From a virus, in the IMG/VR virus record IMGVR_UViG_3300023174_000071, positions 62,001 to 126,000 of that record: a stretch of DNA of 64,000 nucleotides. One strand, given 5' to 3'. This document shows, one piece after another, positions 15,242-24,757 of the stretch; position 1 is the stretch's first letter; each line of letters begins with the position of its first letter. A model generated the notes under the pieces. It was not told where the DNA came from. It did not search any database and saw only the letters and a program-made list of their open reading frames with translations. A program made the translations under genes and the position numbers.

Positions 15242-16372
15242 ATGAGAATCGTAAAAGACAAACTACTTAATGATGTAGTAAAGTTTCTTTTGCCAAAATA
15301 CATTCTTGATCAAAAACCAATTATTGCAGGCGGAAGTATTCTTTCATTATACCGACATATTATTCTTAATAAAAAACATAAAGATTTACCGGTAGAGTTC
15401 GGCGACGTAGATTGCTGGTTTTTAAAAGAAAATCCAATTCATGACTCTTTTGAGTTTGATTTTTTATTTGAAAACATTGAATGTACTCCTGAAAATCGAG
15501 AAATCTTTAAAAGAAAAGTTCAACAATATGGTTACACTCAGACCTTTTTTAAGAGCTCACGTTGGGCTAACACCTTTTGCTTTGAACCTGATTTTGATTA
15601 TGTATCTTATTTTGAACAATATCGAACCATAGAATATCAAATTGTAAAAACAAAACCGGAATCAATCGAACAGCTGTTAAGTAGTTTTGATATTAACATT
15701 GTTTCTATTGCTTGGCATGACGACAACGTCTATATTTCTGAAAGAGCGGACAGGGCTCTAGCGGAAGATGGAGAGATTGAAATTAGGAATGAGATTATCT
15801 CTGGAGGATCCGTTCTTCAGAAGATCTACTCTGTAAATCGGGCCTTTAAGCATAACGCTAGAACAGGAAAGCACTTCTCCAAACAAACAACAGATGATGT
15901 GTTTAACATCTTTCTTGAATATACAAATTTGGACAACAGAGAGTCTTTTGGATTGGAAGTTGTTAACGAAAAGCAGAACCTGCCAATTACAATGATCGAT
16001 CCAAAAACAAATAAATATTCCGCATTAACCATTTCTGAAGATGTAAAAAAAGTTGTCTCAGATATTGGCTATTTAGACTACGATCTAAATCTAGAAGTGA
16101 TAGAGCGTGAATGTCTCAATACATCAAGTGCGTTAGTCAAAGACATATTGAGCAATTACGAGTTGGATGATAAGATTGATTTAGAGTTCGTAAGGACGAT
16201 ATATCTAAGTTTTGTACAAAACTTTGGATACTTAATTAACATGAAACATTTTGATAAGATGAAGTTGCTTTATTTTGTAAACAACAAAGAGCCTTATATC
16301 CAATCTTTAACTAAAATTACAGTTGATGTAGAAAATCAAAATCACTTTGAAGATTTGCATATCCCATTTTAA
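15242..16372 (+). CDS. Nucleotidyltransferase-fold protein, 376 aa
   Basis: The N-terminus has the Pol-beta/poly(A)-polymerase pattern: IIAGGSILSLY (Gly30-Gly31-Ser32) and, after a loop, FGDVDCWF with the metal-binding Asp55 and Asp57. A helical C-terminal half follows. It may add nucleotides to RNA ends or be a minimal nucleotidyltransferase of toxin or antitoxin type. It is the second of three nucleotidyltransferase-fold genes in the window (with 8679 and 58937). The start follows AGGTG at 9 bases and diverges from the minus-strand gene. Confidence 0.65.
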   Translation: MRIVKDKLLNDVVKFLLPKYILDQKPIIAGGSILSLYRHIILNKKHKDLPVEFGDVDCWFLKENPIHDSFEFDFLFENIECTPENREIFKRKVQQYGYTQTFFKSSRWANTFCFEPDFDYVSYFEQYRTIEYQIVKTKPESIEQLLSSFDINIVSIAWHDDNVYISERADRALAEDGEIEIRNEIISGGSVLQKIYSVNRAFKHNARTGKHFSKQTTDDVFNIFLEYTNLDNRESFGLEVVNEKQNLPITMIDPKTNKYSALTISEDVKKVVSDIGYLDYDLNLEVIERECLNTSSALVKDILSNYELDDKIDLEFVRTIYLSFVQNFGYLINMKHFDKMKLLYFVNNKEPYIQSLTKITVDVENQNHFEDLHIPF

Positions 16373-16386
16373 AAAGAGAGAAAGCC

Positions 16387-17151
16387 ATGCCGTATATGAC
16401 TGTTGAAAAAGATCCTCTTGATACTTTCTGCCGCTTTGTTGAAAGTTGCTCTGATGAGCAAGAATTGAGTGTTCTTGACAATATCCTTAATGATATGTTG
16501 GAGATTAACAATCATCAGAAGCAAATAGAAAGCCTTGATGAAAATCTTTACTCAAACGAACGGGCTCAATACGCAATCTATGTTATGAATTTCGATATGG
16601 ATCGAGTTCGTTTTGCTTCGGAAAAAGTTTCTTCAAAAATCGCATATATGAATGAAATGAAACTCCGAGAGTTGGAACTAAAGCACGCATCTGAGCCTAA
16701 TTCAGAAGATGAGAGCTTGGAAGAAGATCCTCTTACTGACGAAGAGCGAAAAGAACAGCAGGAATATGAGCAAGACCTCCCCGCCTCATCCGCTTCTCTT
16801 TCTGAGATGGCTCAGCAAATTTGCAAAATGCCAGAATTTAGCTGGCAAGAAGGAATGCAAGCTATTTCTGCAGATAAGAAGATTCGGGTCTCAGAATCTA
16901 ATATTAACAATCTTCCTTCGGATGCATATGTATCTCTTTCAGATCCGGCAACAAAAGGTATTCTCTTGGATCTCGCAAGGAAGCTGTTGAAGCGTGATAC
17001 GTTGTTTATCTCGCCTCCGGGGGCTTTTTCGGTTGGTTGGGGTTATGGTTTTGTAAATACAAGTCTTTCTTCTCCAAAAAATTCATTTAAATCATCCGAA
17101 GAAGAAGTTCTTGCGACGCTTATTTTGAACCACAAAAACTACTTGTACTAA
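16387..17151 (+). CDS. Hypothetical acidic protein, 254 aa
   Basis: The product is acidic and helical, with a Glu/Asp-rich middle (DESLEEDPLTDEERKEQQEY) and a more globular C-terminus (SPPGAFSVGWGYGFVN). No family recognised. A promoter for the downstream groEL overlaps its last codons. Confidence 0.55.
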   Translation: MPYMTVEKDPLDTFCRFVESCSDEQELSVLDNILNDMLEINNHQKQIESLDENLYSNERAQYAIYVMNFDMDRVRFASEKVSSKIAYMNEMKLRELELKHASEPNSEDESLEEDPLTDEERKEQQEYEQDLPASSASLSEMAQQICKMPEFSWQEGMQAISADKKIRVSESNINNLPSDAYVSLSDPATKGILLDLARKLLKRDTLFISPPGAFSVGWGYGFVNTSLSSPKNSFKSSEEEVLATLILNHKNYLY

Positions 17152-17171
17152 GCGAACAAAACGAGTAGAAT
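17143..17171 (+). promoter_or_regulatory. Sigma-70-type promoter of groEL copy 1
   Basis: TTGTAC (17143-17148), a 17-base spacer and TAGAAT (17166-17171). The -10 box is identical to those at 4272 and 29596. Transcription would start near 17178, immediately before a hairpin. Confidence 0.65.
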
Positions 17172-17180
17172 AGAGGGAAA

Positions 17181-17201
17181 GCCGACCAGTTTTTGGTCGG
17201 C
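17181..17201 (+). promoter_or_regulatory. Hairpin at the 5' end of the groEL leader
   Basis: GCCGACCA (17181-17188), loop GTTTT, TGGTCGGC (17194-17201). Without a T-run it is unlikely to terminate. It would cap the groEL mRNA 5' end and may stabilise it or act as a thermosensitive or regulatory element. It does not match the CIRCE sequence. Confidence 0.5.
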
Positions 17202-17225
17202 ATATTTAGCTGAAAAGGAGTGTAA

Positions 17226-18839
17226 ATGAATCCGAAAGAAGTTGTATTTGGTGGTCAGGCTCGTGCGGAAATGCAAAAGGGAGTGGATACTTTAGCGAAC
17301 GCAGTTAAGGCAACCCTCGGCCCACGAGGACGCCATGTTGCGATTGAACGTCAATATGGCCCTCCTCTTATTACAAAGGACGGCGTTACGGTTGCTCGTA
17401 ATATTTTGTTGTTTAATCCTCTTCAGAATATGGGCGCTCAACTTGTAAAGTCAGTTGCCTCTGCGGCAAATGCAATCGCAGGAGACGGCACAACCACAGC
17501 GACAGTCTTAGCGCAAGCGATTTATAATGAAGGCGCAAAGATGGTTGCAGTTGGACACAATCCTGTTCTAGTTAAAAAGGGAATCGATCTCGGCGTTCAA
17601 GCTGTTGTTGATGCTCTAAAAGAAAATAGTGTTCAGGTTATCGATCCAGAAACCGTAAAGCATGTTGCATCAATTTCTGCAAATAATGATGTCTCTATCG
17701 GTCAATTAATTTCAGAAGCTGTAGCTGCAGTTGGTAATGATGGCGTAATTTCTGTCGAAGAAGCTACCGGGCTAAAGACGCACCTTGAATATACCGATGG
17801 TTTCGAGGTAGACCGTGGATATGTTTCGCCAGCATTTATTACAAATGAACAGCGACAATCCGTTGAACTAAAGAATCCATTTATTCTTTTTTATGATGAC
17901 CGCCTTTCGCAGACCAGTGATTTCATTAACATCATTAGTCAGATTCCTGAAACAAGTCGTCCTATTCTAGTTGTTGCAAAAGATATCGATGGCGATGCTT
18001 TGGCTACCTTGGTTTACAACAAAGGCAAGGGCGCTCTAAATTGCTGTGCGATTAAATCTCCAGGTTTTGGCGATTTTCGACGTGAATTTATGTCGGATCT
18101 TTCGACCCTCTGTGGCGGAAAGTTGTTTACGAATGAAGACGGGAAGTCTGTTCGTGAAGCTCAATTATCTGATCTTGGCTCCGCTGCTTCCGTTACGATC
18201 AATCGTAATAGCACAGTTATTATTGGCCCCAAGGGAAATCCTGCGCTTATCGAAGGTCGAATTGGAATGCTACGAGAGCAAATGAGAAATCCAAATCTTT
18301 ACGACCTTCAACGTGAAAATATTAAAAATCGCCTAGCGAAGCTTTCAGGCGGCGTTGCGGTAATTAAGGTTGGTGGCTCCACAGAGAGTGAGATGCGTGA
18401 GCGAAAGGACCGAGTTGAAGACGCCATTAATGCTGTAAAGTCAGCCATTCAAGAAGGTATCGTTCCGGGTGGTGGTTCAGCACTTCTTCACTGCACAAAG
18501 GCTCTTGATTCAATTTCTACAGATAATCTTCTTCCAGAAGAAGTGATTGGAATTGATATCGTTCGACGCTCTATTCGTGCTCCATTCCAGCAAATTTTAA
18601 CAAATGCTGGCGTCGAATATCATCAGTTTATGCACATGATTGTTGATGGTAGCGCCCGATGCGGATATGACGCTTTGCGTGGAAAATTTGTTGAAGATAT
18701 GGTTTCTGCGGGAATTATTGATCCTACAAAGGTTGTTCGCTCAGCGCTCGAACATGCAGCTTCTGCCAGTGGAACGCTTCTTACTACGGAAGTAACAATC
18801 TTTGATTTACTAGAAGAACCTACAGCTAAGCAGAATTAA
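17226..18839 (+). CDS. groEL: GroEL-type chaperonin, copy 1
   Basis: GroEL forms a double-ring ATPase that folds proteins. The 537-aa product aligns from the N-terminus with bacterial GroEL: LGPRGRHV (31-38), KDGVTVA with the catalytic Asp52, and GDGTTTATVLA (86-96). It also has the intermediate-domain segment RKDRVEDAINAVKSAIQEGIVPGGG. The flexible Gly-Gly-Met tail is absent. It has its own promoter, leader hairpin and terminator, so it is an independent unit. No groES is visible. Likely clients are virion proteins. Confidence 0.96.
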   Translation: MNPKEVVFGGQARAEMQKGVDTLANAVKATLGPRGRHVAIERQYGPPLITKDGVTVARNILLFNPLQNMGAQLVKSVASAANAIAGDGTTTATVLAQAIYNEGAKMVAVGHNPVLVKKGIDLGVQAVVDALKENSVQVIDPETVKHVASISANNDVSIGQLISEAVAAVGNDGVISVEEATGLKTHLEYTDGFEVDRGYVSPAFITNEQRQSVELKNPFILFYDDRLSQTSDFINIISQIPETSRPILVVAKDIDGDALATLVYNKGKGALNCCAIKSPGFGDFRREFMSDLSTLCGGKLFTNEDGKSVREAQLSDLGSAASVTINRNSTVIIGPKGNPALIEGRIGMLREQMRNPNLYDLQRENIKNRLAKLSGGVAVIKVGGSTESEMRERKDRVEDAINAVKSAIQEGIVPGGGSALLHCTKALDSISTDNLLPEEVIGIDIVRRSIRAPFQQILTNAGVEYHQFMHMIVDGSARCGYDALRGKFVEDMVSAGIIDPTKVVRSALEHAASASGTLLTTEVTIFDLLEEPTAKQN

Positions 18840-18864
18840 TTCCAAACAGCTGCACCAAAACTTC

Positions 18865-18900
18865 AAATAGCGCAAGGGCAAAATCCTTTGCGCTATTTAT
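18865..18900 (+). terminator. Terminator-like hairpin after groEL copy 1
   Basis: AAATAGCGCAAGG (18865-18877) pairs with CCTTTGCGCTATTT (18885-18898). The T-run is poor (TATGTCTT), so termination may be partial. Confidence 0.65.
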
Positions 18901-18912
18901 GTCTTGAGTCAT

Positions 18913-18923
18913 GATAAAATAAG
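18913..18923 (+). promoter_or_regulatory. GATAAAATAAG motif, candidate late promoter element
   Basis: The same 11-mer occurs in the gap before the virion block (53699-53709). It lacks a -35 box at the proper spacing. It may be a -10-like element for a phage sigma factor; alternatively it is chance in AT-rich DNA. Confidence 0.25.
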
Positions 18924-18989
18924 AAGCGACTTGACTCTTGCATTCAGATAAGTTAAGCTTTGATGAGCCACCGAATTGGAGATTCTATC

Positions 18990-20360
18990 ATGTCTAAAGA
19001 TAGGTATTTAGATTGCTTTTTGTTTTGCTCTATGCTTGAGGATGAAGAGCCTTCGATAGAGAAAGAAAGAGCCTACCGAAAATATTTGGGCGAAGCATTT
19101 AATGATACCAATTTGGTACTTCAAGTCACATCTTCTTATACTTTACAAGAAGAGTGGTTTAGTCTTACATTGAAAGCGATTCTATCTAATTATTCTGAAT
19201 CTATTTATTCAAGTTTTTTTAATTCAAATAGACAGCTTTTCTTGGATTCTCTTTTTGGAGAATTCCCTGATTTACAAGTTGAAACATATCAGCCAAATCA
19301 ACAAGAGAAAAATTTAATTCAGAAAATGTTTAGCGGTTCACTTCATGCTTTTTCTTGGCCCCGAAATACGGGGAGATATAACCAGCACAAAGACGTTAAA
19401 CATCATCAAAATCTTTTATTTAATCTTTTTTATTTATCTCCAAAGTTTATGCAGCAAACGATTGAGGAAAGTCAGTTCACAGAAGACCAAAGGCAGCAGA
19501 TCATTTATTCTGTCTTGTTCAAAGATAATTTCTCTTTTGATGAAAAGCAAAGGCATTCGTATTATTATGAGGATTGCATTTTCCCCGCACAATTTGTTCA
19601 TGATTTGATTTCATTTAATTCATCTTCAAATAAATCATCATTCTTAAGCTATAAGAATTCATTTCCGGGAAAGGATGACGAGACAATACTTAAATGGGCA
19701 GAAGATGTTTCATATGTATTAAACAATGAGAGTTTCCAAAATTTAGTTTTCTCAACTTTATCATCATTGGCTGTCAATATTTCTGAGTATTCACTTCTTA
19801 AAAGTATAGGATTTCGCAGACTCTCCAGCCTTTTGAAGAATGAAAAATATACATCAGAGGTTTATGATAACATTTCAAATTCTCTTGAGAAAATTTTATT
19901 TTCAAATTATCATACACCTATTGGCGCAAATCATTCTTTAATTGAAATCGCATTCAAAAACCGAAGAGAACGATTTGATGAAATGATTAACTTAGCGCTA
20001 ATTAAACGAGGATATGATAATCCTGTGCGTGCTATGTTGTACACTTTTTGTATCCATAATAATTTATTTACAACTGCATTAGCAAAAGCATTAACAAGAG
20101 AAACCAGTTCGTCGGTAGTTGAGAAAGTTTATGATGATCTATTCTTTAAGAATAAGAATGCCGATGGAATAAAGAAAGTTCAGAAGAATTCTTCCGAAGT
20201 CGAGTTTGAACAGATCTTATCTCATCTATCAGAAACAAAGCATAGTACGGCTTTGAGGATTTTTGCAAAAGGAGCACCCTTGAAATATTTGACTCGAATT
20301 ATCGGGCAAGACAAATATGCAGATGAAACCATCAGCCAACGATTTGAGGCGGGAAAATGA
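18990..20360 (+). CDS. Hypothetical helical protein, 456 aa; paralogue family member
   Basis: ATG 18990 is chosen because GGAG (18978-18981) lies 8 bases upstream; the frame also extends to TTG 18960. The product is Phe/Ser/Leu-rich and looks all-helical, perhaps HEAT-like. The C-terminus (PLKYLTRIIGQ...ISQRFEAGK) shares a pattern with the 12462 and 26610 proteins. It overlaps the next gene by 4 bases. Function unknown. Confidence 0.6.
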   Translation: MSKDRYLDCFLFCSMLEDEEPSIEKERAYRKYLGEAFNDTNLVLQVTSSYTLQEEWFSLTLKAILSNYSESIYSSFFNSNRQLFLDSLFGEFPDLQVETYQPNQQEKNLIQKMFSGSLHAFSWPRNTGRYNQHKDVKHHQNLLFNLFYLSPKFMQQTIEESQFTEDQRQQIIYSVLFKDNFSFDEKQRHSYYYEDCIFPAQFVHDLISFNSSSNKSSFLSYKNSFPGKDDETILKWAEDVSYVLNNESFQNLVFSTLSSLAVNISEYSLLKSIGFRRLSSLLKNEKYTSEVYDNISNSLEKILFSNYHTPIGANHSLIEIAFKNRRERFDEMINLALIKRGYDNPVRAMLYTFCIHNNLFTTALAKALTRETSSSVVEKVYDDLFFKNKNADGIKKVQKNSSEVEFEQILSHLSETKHSTALRIFAKGAPLKYLTRIIGQDKYADETISQRFEAGK

Positions 20361-20638
20361 ATTACCTATATCTCTCACGACCAATGCATATCCGTCAATT
20401 CGATCTTTACTTGAACTATCCAATTCAAGGAAAGCCTGAACTTCTGAAATACTTTGATGTTCTTCCGGATGGGAATGTTATGGCGGTAGCGGAAGAGTGT
20501 GTAGAAAAATTTCTAAAAGAAGACCTAATTAAAGAAATTAGAATGGGCAGGAAGAGTTTTGACAAGAGGGACTTTGAGGTAAAGGATGATGAGACTTTGT
20601 TTCGTTATTTGGCCATAATGGTTGAAGAGGATAGTTGA
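20357..20638 (+). CDS. Hypothetical protein, 93 aa
   Basis: This is a small soluble protein coupled to the upstream gene by an ATGA overlap, after GAGGCGGG. The middle is acidic and helical (VAEECVEKFLKEDLIKEI). No motif recognised. Confidence 0.55.
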   Translation: MNYLYLSRPMHIRQFDLYLNYPIQGKPELLKYFDVLPDGNVMAVAEECVEKFLKEDLIKEIRMGRKSFDKRDFEVKDDETLFRYLAIMVEEDS

Positions 20639-20693
20639 TATCTAAAACATGCGCCTTGCTATTAATATTTTTTAATTTTCTAGAGGCTGTTTT

Positions 20694-21410
20694 ATGATTG
20701 AGAAAAAGGCGCAATATACTACAATGGAAGATTCTGGCTTATCAGAAAGTGGCGCCAGAATCTTCGTGTCTGCGAAGATGAGAGATTATTGGCGCAAAGT
20801 ATTTGGTGATAAAAAAGCTCCCGGAAGAGATGATATTAATTATTCAGAAATGCGCAATGATGATTTGAATAAAATAATTGCGAAAGAGTTTTTGGATAGT
20901 TCAGGGAAAGTTGTAAGAAGATTTCCTTTAAAAAATCCTCAATCTCCTGATTCATATGCGGAGTTGCGTCAACTAAAAGGCACTGCAATGTTTTTTGTTT
21001 CCGGATTTGACTCGGGAACAATTAATCTTTTTTCATTGCAAAGCGGCTATAAGAGGCAAAAGAAAGAGGATCGCTCACCCGGAATAGAATCCGCATTAGA
21101 GAGGGATTCGGTTACGGGTTTTGATATTTATATATCAATAACTACAAGAAAGAAATGGAGAGAAGAATTCTTGCAATCCGATTCTCCAATTCGAAATGCA
21201 GAGCTTAATAAAGTTATAGCAAAAGAATTTTCTTCATCAACAGTTGTTAGAAAGTTTCCTCTAAAAGGTTCCAGTTCTAAGACTTTAGAAAGCGAATATG
21301 CTGAAATAAGAAAGATGGCAAATTTTCCTCAGTATTTTATTTCAGGAATAAAAAGAGGTAAAATTATTATATTTACTATTCAAAGCACGATAAAGTCTGG
21401 AAAGAAATAA
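20694..21410 (+). CDS. Protein with tandem duplication, probable virion protein, 238 aa
   Basis: The product has two copies of a roughly 90-residue unit: ARIFVSAKMRDYWR...LNKIIAKEF...RRFPLK...YAELR...FFVSGF and IYISITTRKKWR...LNKVIAKEF...RKFPLK...YAEIR...YFISGI. Each unit ends in a strand with a QS pair. The N-terminus is MIEKKAQ, which carries the K-x-A-Q motif seen in other virion candidates. The gene abuts the large modular protein that follows, so both may be virion or injected proteins. Confidence 0.6.
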   Translation: MIEKKAQYTTMEDSGLSESGARIFVSAKMRDYWRKVFGDKKAPGRDDINYSEMRNDDLNKIIAKEFLDSSGKVVRRFPLKNPQSPDSYAELRQLKGTAMFFVSGFDSGTINLFSLQSGYKRQKKEDRSPGIESALERDSVTGFDIYISITTRKKWREEFLQSDSPIRNAELNKVIAKEFSSSTVVRKFPLKGSSSKTLESEYAEIRKMANFPQYFISGIKRGKIIIFTIQSTIKSGKK

Positions 21411-24400
21411 ATGTTACAATCTTTATGGCCTCAAATTTTAAATAAATTGCGCTCTCCGCCTTCTGGTGTTCAGTTGGGCTCTTTGCCCTCGATCCTTAAT
21501 GGCTTTGATAAAATTATTTTTGAAAACACGACCCCTTCCGGTAATCCGAATGCTCTCGGTTTTGTTTCAAATGAGGATGCAAACCAGAATGGTAAAATTG
21601 ACTCCATTCACTTTGTTGTTCCAAATATTGAAAAAGCCTTAAGAGAGCAGGGCGTTAAGCTTTCAAGTTCTTCGGATCTGGAAGGGGAAAATTTAGTTAA
21701 ATTGTTTTATTTTTTTGGGCAGCTTTTAGCTCACGAACTCGCTCATATTCGAGATTACCAACATAACTCGAAATCTCCTTTTCCGGGAGGAGAAAGTCCG
21801 GCGGAGCAAGAAGCTCAAAAATTTGAATCACAATTTTCGGTTACTGCTAATATACGAAAATCCAATGATACTGTTTATAGGGGATCTAATATGAACTCAA
21901 AATTTTCTGGAAAATCAATTGCTAATAGCTCCAAGTTGGCTGCGTCAAATAAAAAATTTATCAGCAAGACAGCGAAACTTCTAAAGAACGCCGAAGCTGA
22001 CTTTGGACAAAGTTTCCCTGATGAACTTCCACCTTTCAACGAAACAGATCCTGCTTCACTTCCAGATGATGTTAGCCCAACTCTTCCAGAAGAAAAGTCT
22101 GCACCTTATCATATTCCCGCGAAGCCATCTCATCGACCGGCGGCAAAATCTCACACCCCAAAGCCAAATGAATTTATACGAGAAATTCAAAAAAGATTAG
22201 ATATGCCAAAGCAAACTGGCATTTGGGAAGATGCAGATAACGCTTATTGGCGTCATTTTATTGAAGAAAACTATAAGGGCAAACTTGATATGGTCATTAA
22301 GGCGAACTGGGCTGCTGGCGCCCGTGGTCTTGGTTATTCACCAGATCCGGAAGGGATGCTTAATTTTATCAAGAATATTGAATTGAAGCAGATCGCTCAA
22401 CCCGGACCTGTTACCGTTGCTGGGCTCAATAAAAAGTTTATTAGCAAGAAAGCGCAGATTGCTACCGAAAATCTTCGCATGATGGAAGATAAGAGGATGA
22501 AAGAAAATTCTCTCCCCTCCGCTCCACCATCTGTTTCTGAACGCTTATATTCTCAAATTGATTCTGCTGTTAAAAATAAAAAACCATCTACAAATATGCC
22601 GTCTGATGATTCCTCCGAAGAAATCTTTAAAACATATAATGAGTTTGAGGGAGTACCTCAATATGATATGTCCAAAGATTTAGACGTACCAAGTCAGTCA
22701 AATTTCGTAGAGAAAGATTCGGTAGTTCGTATTTCTCCAAATTTACCTCAACAGCTTATCCCCCTTTCTCTTCGTGATGGTGTTTTAAATCAAAAAGGTG
22801 AATTGGCGAGATGTTTAAAAGAAAAAAACAACTATAAGACATTCAAAGAATTATCACATCTTTTAGACGCCGGTTTTATTGAGCTTAGCGAAAGACTTAA
22901 GGTTAATGGAACTCTTTCTCCAAGAGTACCTTCTATGTTGAAAGGTTTTATGGTTAACGGTGAGATTACAAAAATCTTAGAATTTATAAATGCAAATAAT
23001 TCATTAACTGCAAAATATCTTCCAAAAGCTAATGTTAATGACTTTACTCTTGATGCGAAACTTCTTTCTATACTAAAAGAAATGAGATCAAATGCTATTC
23101 GCTTAGGTCAAATGCTTTCTGAATGTTCGGAAAGTTTAGCAAAGCGGACATTTGATGATTCCTCTGTTCCGCAAGTAAAACCATCACAAGTTAATCCGAA
23201 GCCAAAAGCATCTTCTTCAAACTCTCTTTTGGTTCAATTTCAAGAGTTAATTGGCGCTCCAAAGCCACTTGAATCAAGTTGGGGTTCTATGACGGATAGA
23301 GCGTGGAAGAACTTTATTAATGTAAATGTTCATGACGAGGTTGCGAAAGGCAAATTAAAACAACCTTGGAGTGAAGCCTCTAAATATGCATCCGGTGTTG
23401 CCGGAAAGCAATATGCGCCAACTCTCACTGGTGTTTTTGAATTCGCAAAGGATCTTAAGAGCAACAGCAATATCCGTAATCTTTTTGATAAATCAGATGA
23501 GCTTATCGATACCGCTGATTCAAATCAGTCAAAACAATCTATCGCATCTTCAAAGAAAATGATTAGCAAAAGGGCTATAACGAGGGATGTCGAGGGTGGC
23601 GCTTACATGTCTCCAGTTGAAAAAGCCAATTTAGATAAGTTAAAACTAGAAGAACAGCAGCAGAAAGAAAAAGCGCAACTTGAAGAAAGAAATAAAGCGC
23701 TTTTAACTGATCCCAATTACAGAGCTCAAGTTTTAATTCCAAAATTAAAGCTATACTCTTTGCAGCCCATAAAAACATATAAAACTAATGATGGAAAGGT
23801 TTATTATTATGTAACTGATGGTAAACTTCTTCATTTTTACCAACAGGTCGGTAACGCTTCAAAAGAAATAGAACAAATTTTAGATATTCAAAAGATTGTA
23901 GACCAGATTCACCTAGAATCTTCTAAAAAACCATCTATAGCCAAAAAACCATCTCATGAAACACTTGATAAAATCCAAAAAGAACTTGGTGTCCAAACTT
24001 CTGGAAAGTGGGACGCTCAAACTCAAGCGGCTTGGGTTAAATTGGTTGCTGAAAAATATTCAGGATCAGAAGATATAAAGAAATCATTATCAGAAAGCTG
24101 GGTAAAGGCTGCTCCGGGGTTAAAGCTTGAGCCGACCGCTGCTGGTGCGTTAAAGTTCATTCAAGATTTAAAGGCTGATAAATATTCTGCTAAAACTTCT
24201 GAATCTAAACCAGCTGAAGCTGCTTCAACTGAAACTGCTCCAGCGACTCAACCAGCCGCACCTGAGGCTCAGAAAGAACAACAGTTTACACAAGAAAATT
24301 TGGTAGGTATTCTTCAGGATTTAGCCTCTGGAAGCTTGCCATTTCAAACTGCAGGCGGAACAAATATTCTTTCTGCGGAAAGAGTCGGAGCGCAAGCCAG

Positions 24401-24635
24401 TAGATTCATTAAAAGATTAGGTGGTCTTGAGGCTGCTGCAAAAGCGATTATGCCAAATATAAATGCAAATACATTTAAGACAATGAATAAAGATAATCAA
24501 CGATATAGCGTATTCGTTCAGCTTGAAAAGCTTGGAGAGTCTGGTTTTGGTCGATTCTTCACAAGAGAAGCTCCGGGTAGATTAGAAAGAGCACTAAAGA
24601 GAGAAGAACGAAGAGCAAAGCGACGACAAGGCTAA
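21411..24635 (+). CDS. Large modular protein: HExxH domain and peptidoglycan-binding-like repeats
   Basis: The 1074-aa product begins with a metallopeptidase-like domain (QLLAHELAHIRDYQH, HExxH at 108-112, with Glu-rich AEQEAQ downstream). Three similar modules follow at about 254-323, 604-685 and 849-924; each has a (V/I)Q.ELG or IQKRL start, a Trp, and a distal F(I/A)K(N/D)(I/L), resembling peptidoglycan-binding domains. Three near-identical linker motifs, KKFISKTA (181), KKFISKKA (341) and KKMISKRA (715), separate the parts. The C-terminus is strongly basic. It is probably a virion or lysis-related polyprotein. A terminator follows. Confidence 0.6.
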   Translation: MLQSLWPQILNKLRSPPSGVQLGSLPSILNGFDKIIFENTTPSGNPNALGFVSNEDANQNGKIDSIHFVVPNIEKALREQGVKLSSSSDLEGENLVKLFYFFGQLLAHELAHIRDYQHNSKSPFPGGESPAEQEAQKFESQFSVTANIRKSNDTVYRGSNMNSKFSGKSIANSSKLAASNKKFISKTAKLLKNAEADFGQSFPDELPPFNETDPASLPDDVSPTLPEEKSAPYHIPAKPSHRPAAKSHTPKPNEFIREIQKRLDMPKQTGIWEDADNAYWRHFIEENYKGKLDMVIKANWAAGARGLGYSPDPEGMLNFIKNIELKQIAQPGPVTVAGLNKKFISKKAQIATENLRMMEDKRMKENSLPSAPPSVSERLYSQIDSAVKNKKPSTNMPSDDSSEEIFKTYNEFEGVPQYDMSKDLDVPSQSNFVEKDSVVRISPNLPQQLIPLSLRDGVLNQKGELARCLKEKNNYKTFKELSHLLDAGFIELSERLKVNGTLSPRVPSMLKGFMVNGEITKILEFINANNSLTAKYLPKANVNDFTLDAKLLSILKEMRSNAIRLGQMLSECSESLAKRTFDDSSVPQVKPSQVNPKPKASSSNSLLVQFQELIGAPKPLESSWGSMTDRAWKNFINVNVHDEVAKGKLKQPWSEASKYASGVAGKQYAPTLTGVFEFAKDLKSNSNIRNLFDKSDELIDTADSNQSKQSIASSKKMISKRAITRDVEGGAYMSPVEKANLDKLKLEEQQQKEKAQLEERNKALLTDPNYRAQVLIPKLKLYSLQPIKTYKTNDGKVYYYVTDGKLLHFYQQVGNASKEIEQILDIQKIVDQIHLESSKKPSIAKKPSHETLDKIQKELGVQTSGKWDAQTQAAWVKLVAEKYSGSEDIKKSLSESWVKAAPGLKLEPTAAGALKFIQDLKADKYSAKTSESKPAEAASTETAPATQPAAPEAQKEQQFTQENLVGILQDLASGSLPFQTAGGTNILSAERVGAQASRFIKRLGGLEAAAKAIMPNINANTFKTMNKDNQRYSVFVQLEKLGESGFGRFFTREAPGRLERALKREERRAKRRQG
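22170..24182 (+). repeat. Three diverged coding modules within the 1074-aa protein
   Basis: The coding modules lie at about 22170-22379, 23220-23465 and 23955-24182. They share protein patterns rather than DNA identity, including NAYW/RAWK/AAWV followed about 30 residues later by W..A...A.G. This points to old domain duplication. Confidence 0.5.
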
Positions 24636-24654
24636 AAACTTAGCGTCCAATCGA

Positions 24655-24680
24655 AACCCCCGATAACCTCGGGGGTTTTT
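24655..24680 (+). terminator. Intrinsic terminator after the modular protein gene
   Basis: AACCCCCGA (24655-24663), loop TAACC, TCGGGGGTT (24669-24677), continuing into TTTTTCTTTTT. Confidence 0.92.
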
Positions 24681-24699
24681 CTTTTTATCAAATCAAACC

Positions 24700-24728
24700 T
24701 TGAACTATAATCAAAATCTGCTTAGAGT
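24700..24728 (+). promoter_or_regulatory. Sigma-70-type promoter upstream of the purA/purZ-like gene
   Basis: TTGAAC (24700-24705), a 17-base spacer and TAGAGT (24723-24728). The palindrome GAGTTAAACTC (24735-24745) lies just downstream at the expected start site and could be an operator. Confidence 0.5.
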
Positions 24729-24757
24729 TATCATGAGTTAAACTCTGAGGAGCAATT

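Noticed and set aside
17181-17201. CIRCE-type heat-shock operator upstream of groEL
   Set aside because: The inverted repeat GCCGACCA/TGGTCGGC does not match the CIRCE consensus TTAGCACTC-N9-GAGTGCTAA.
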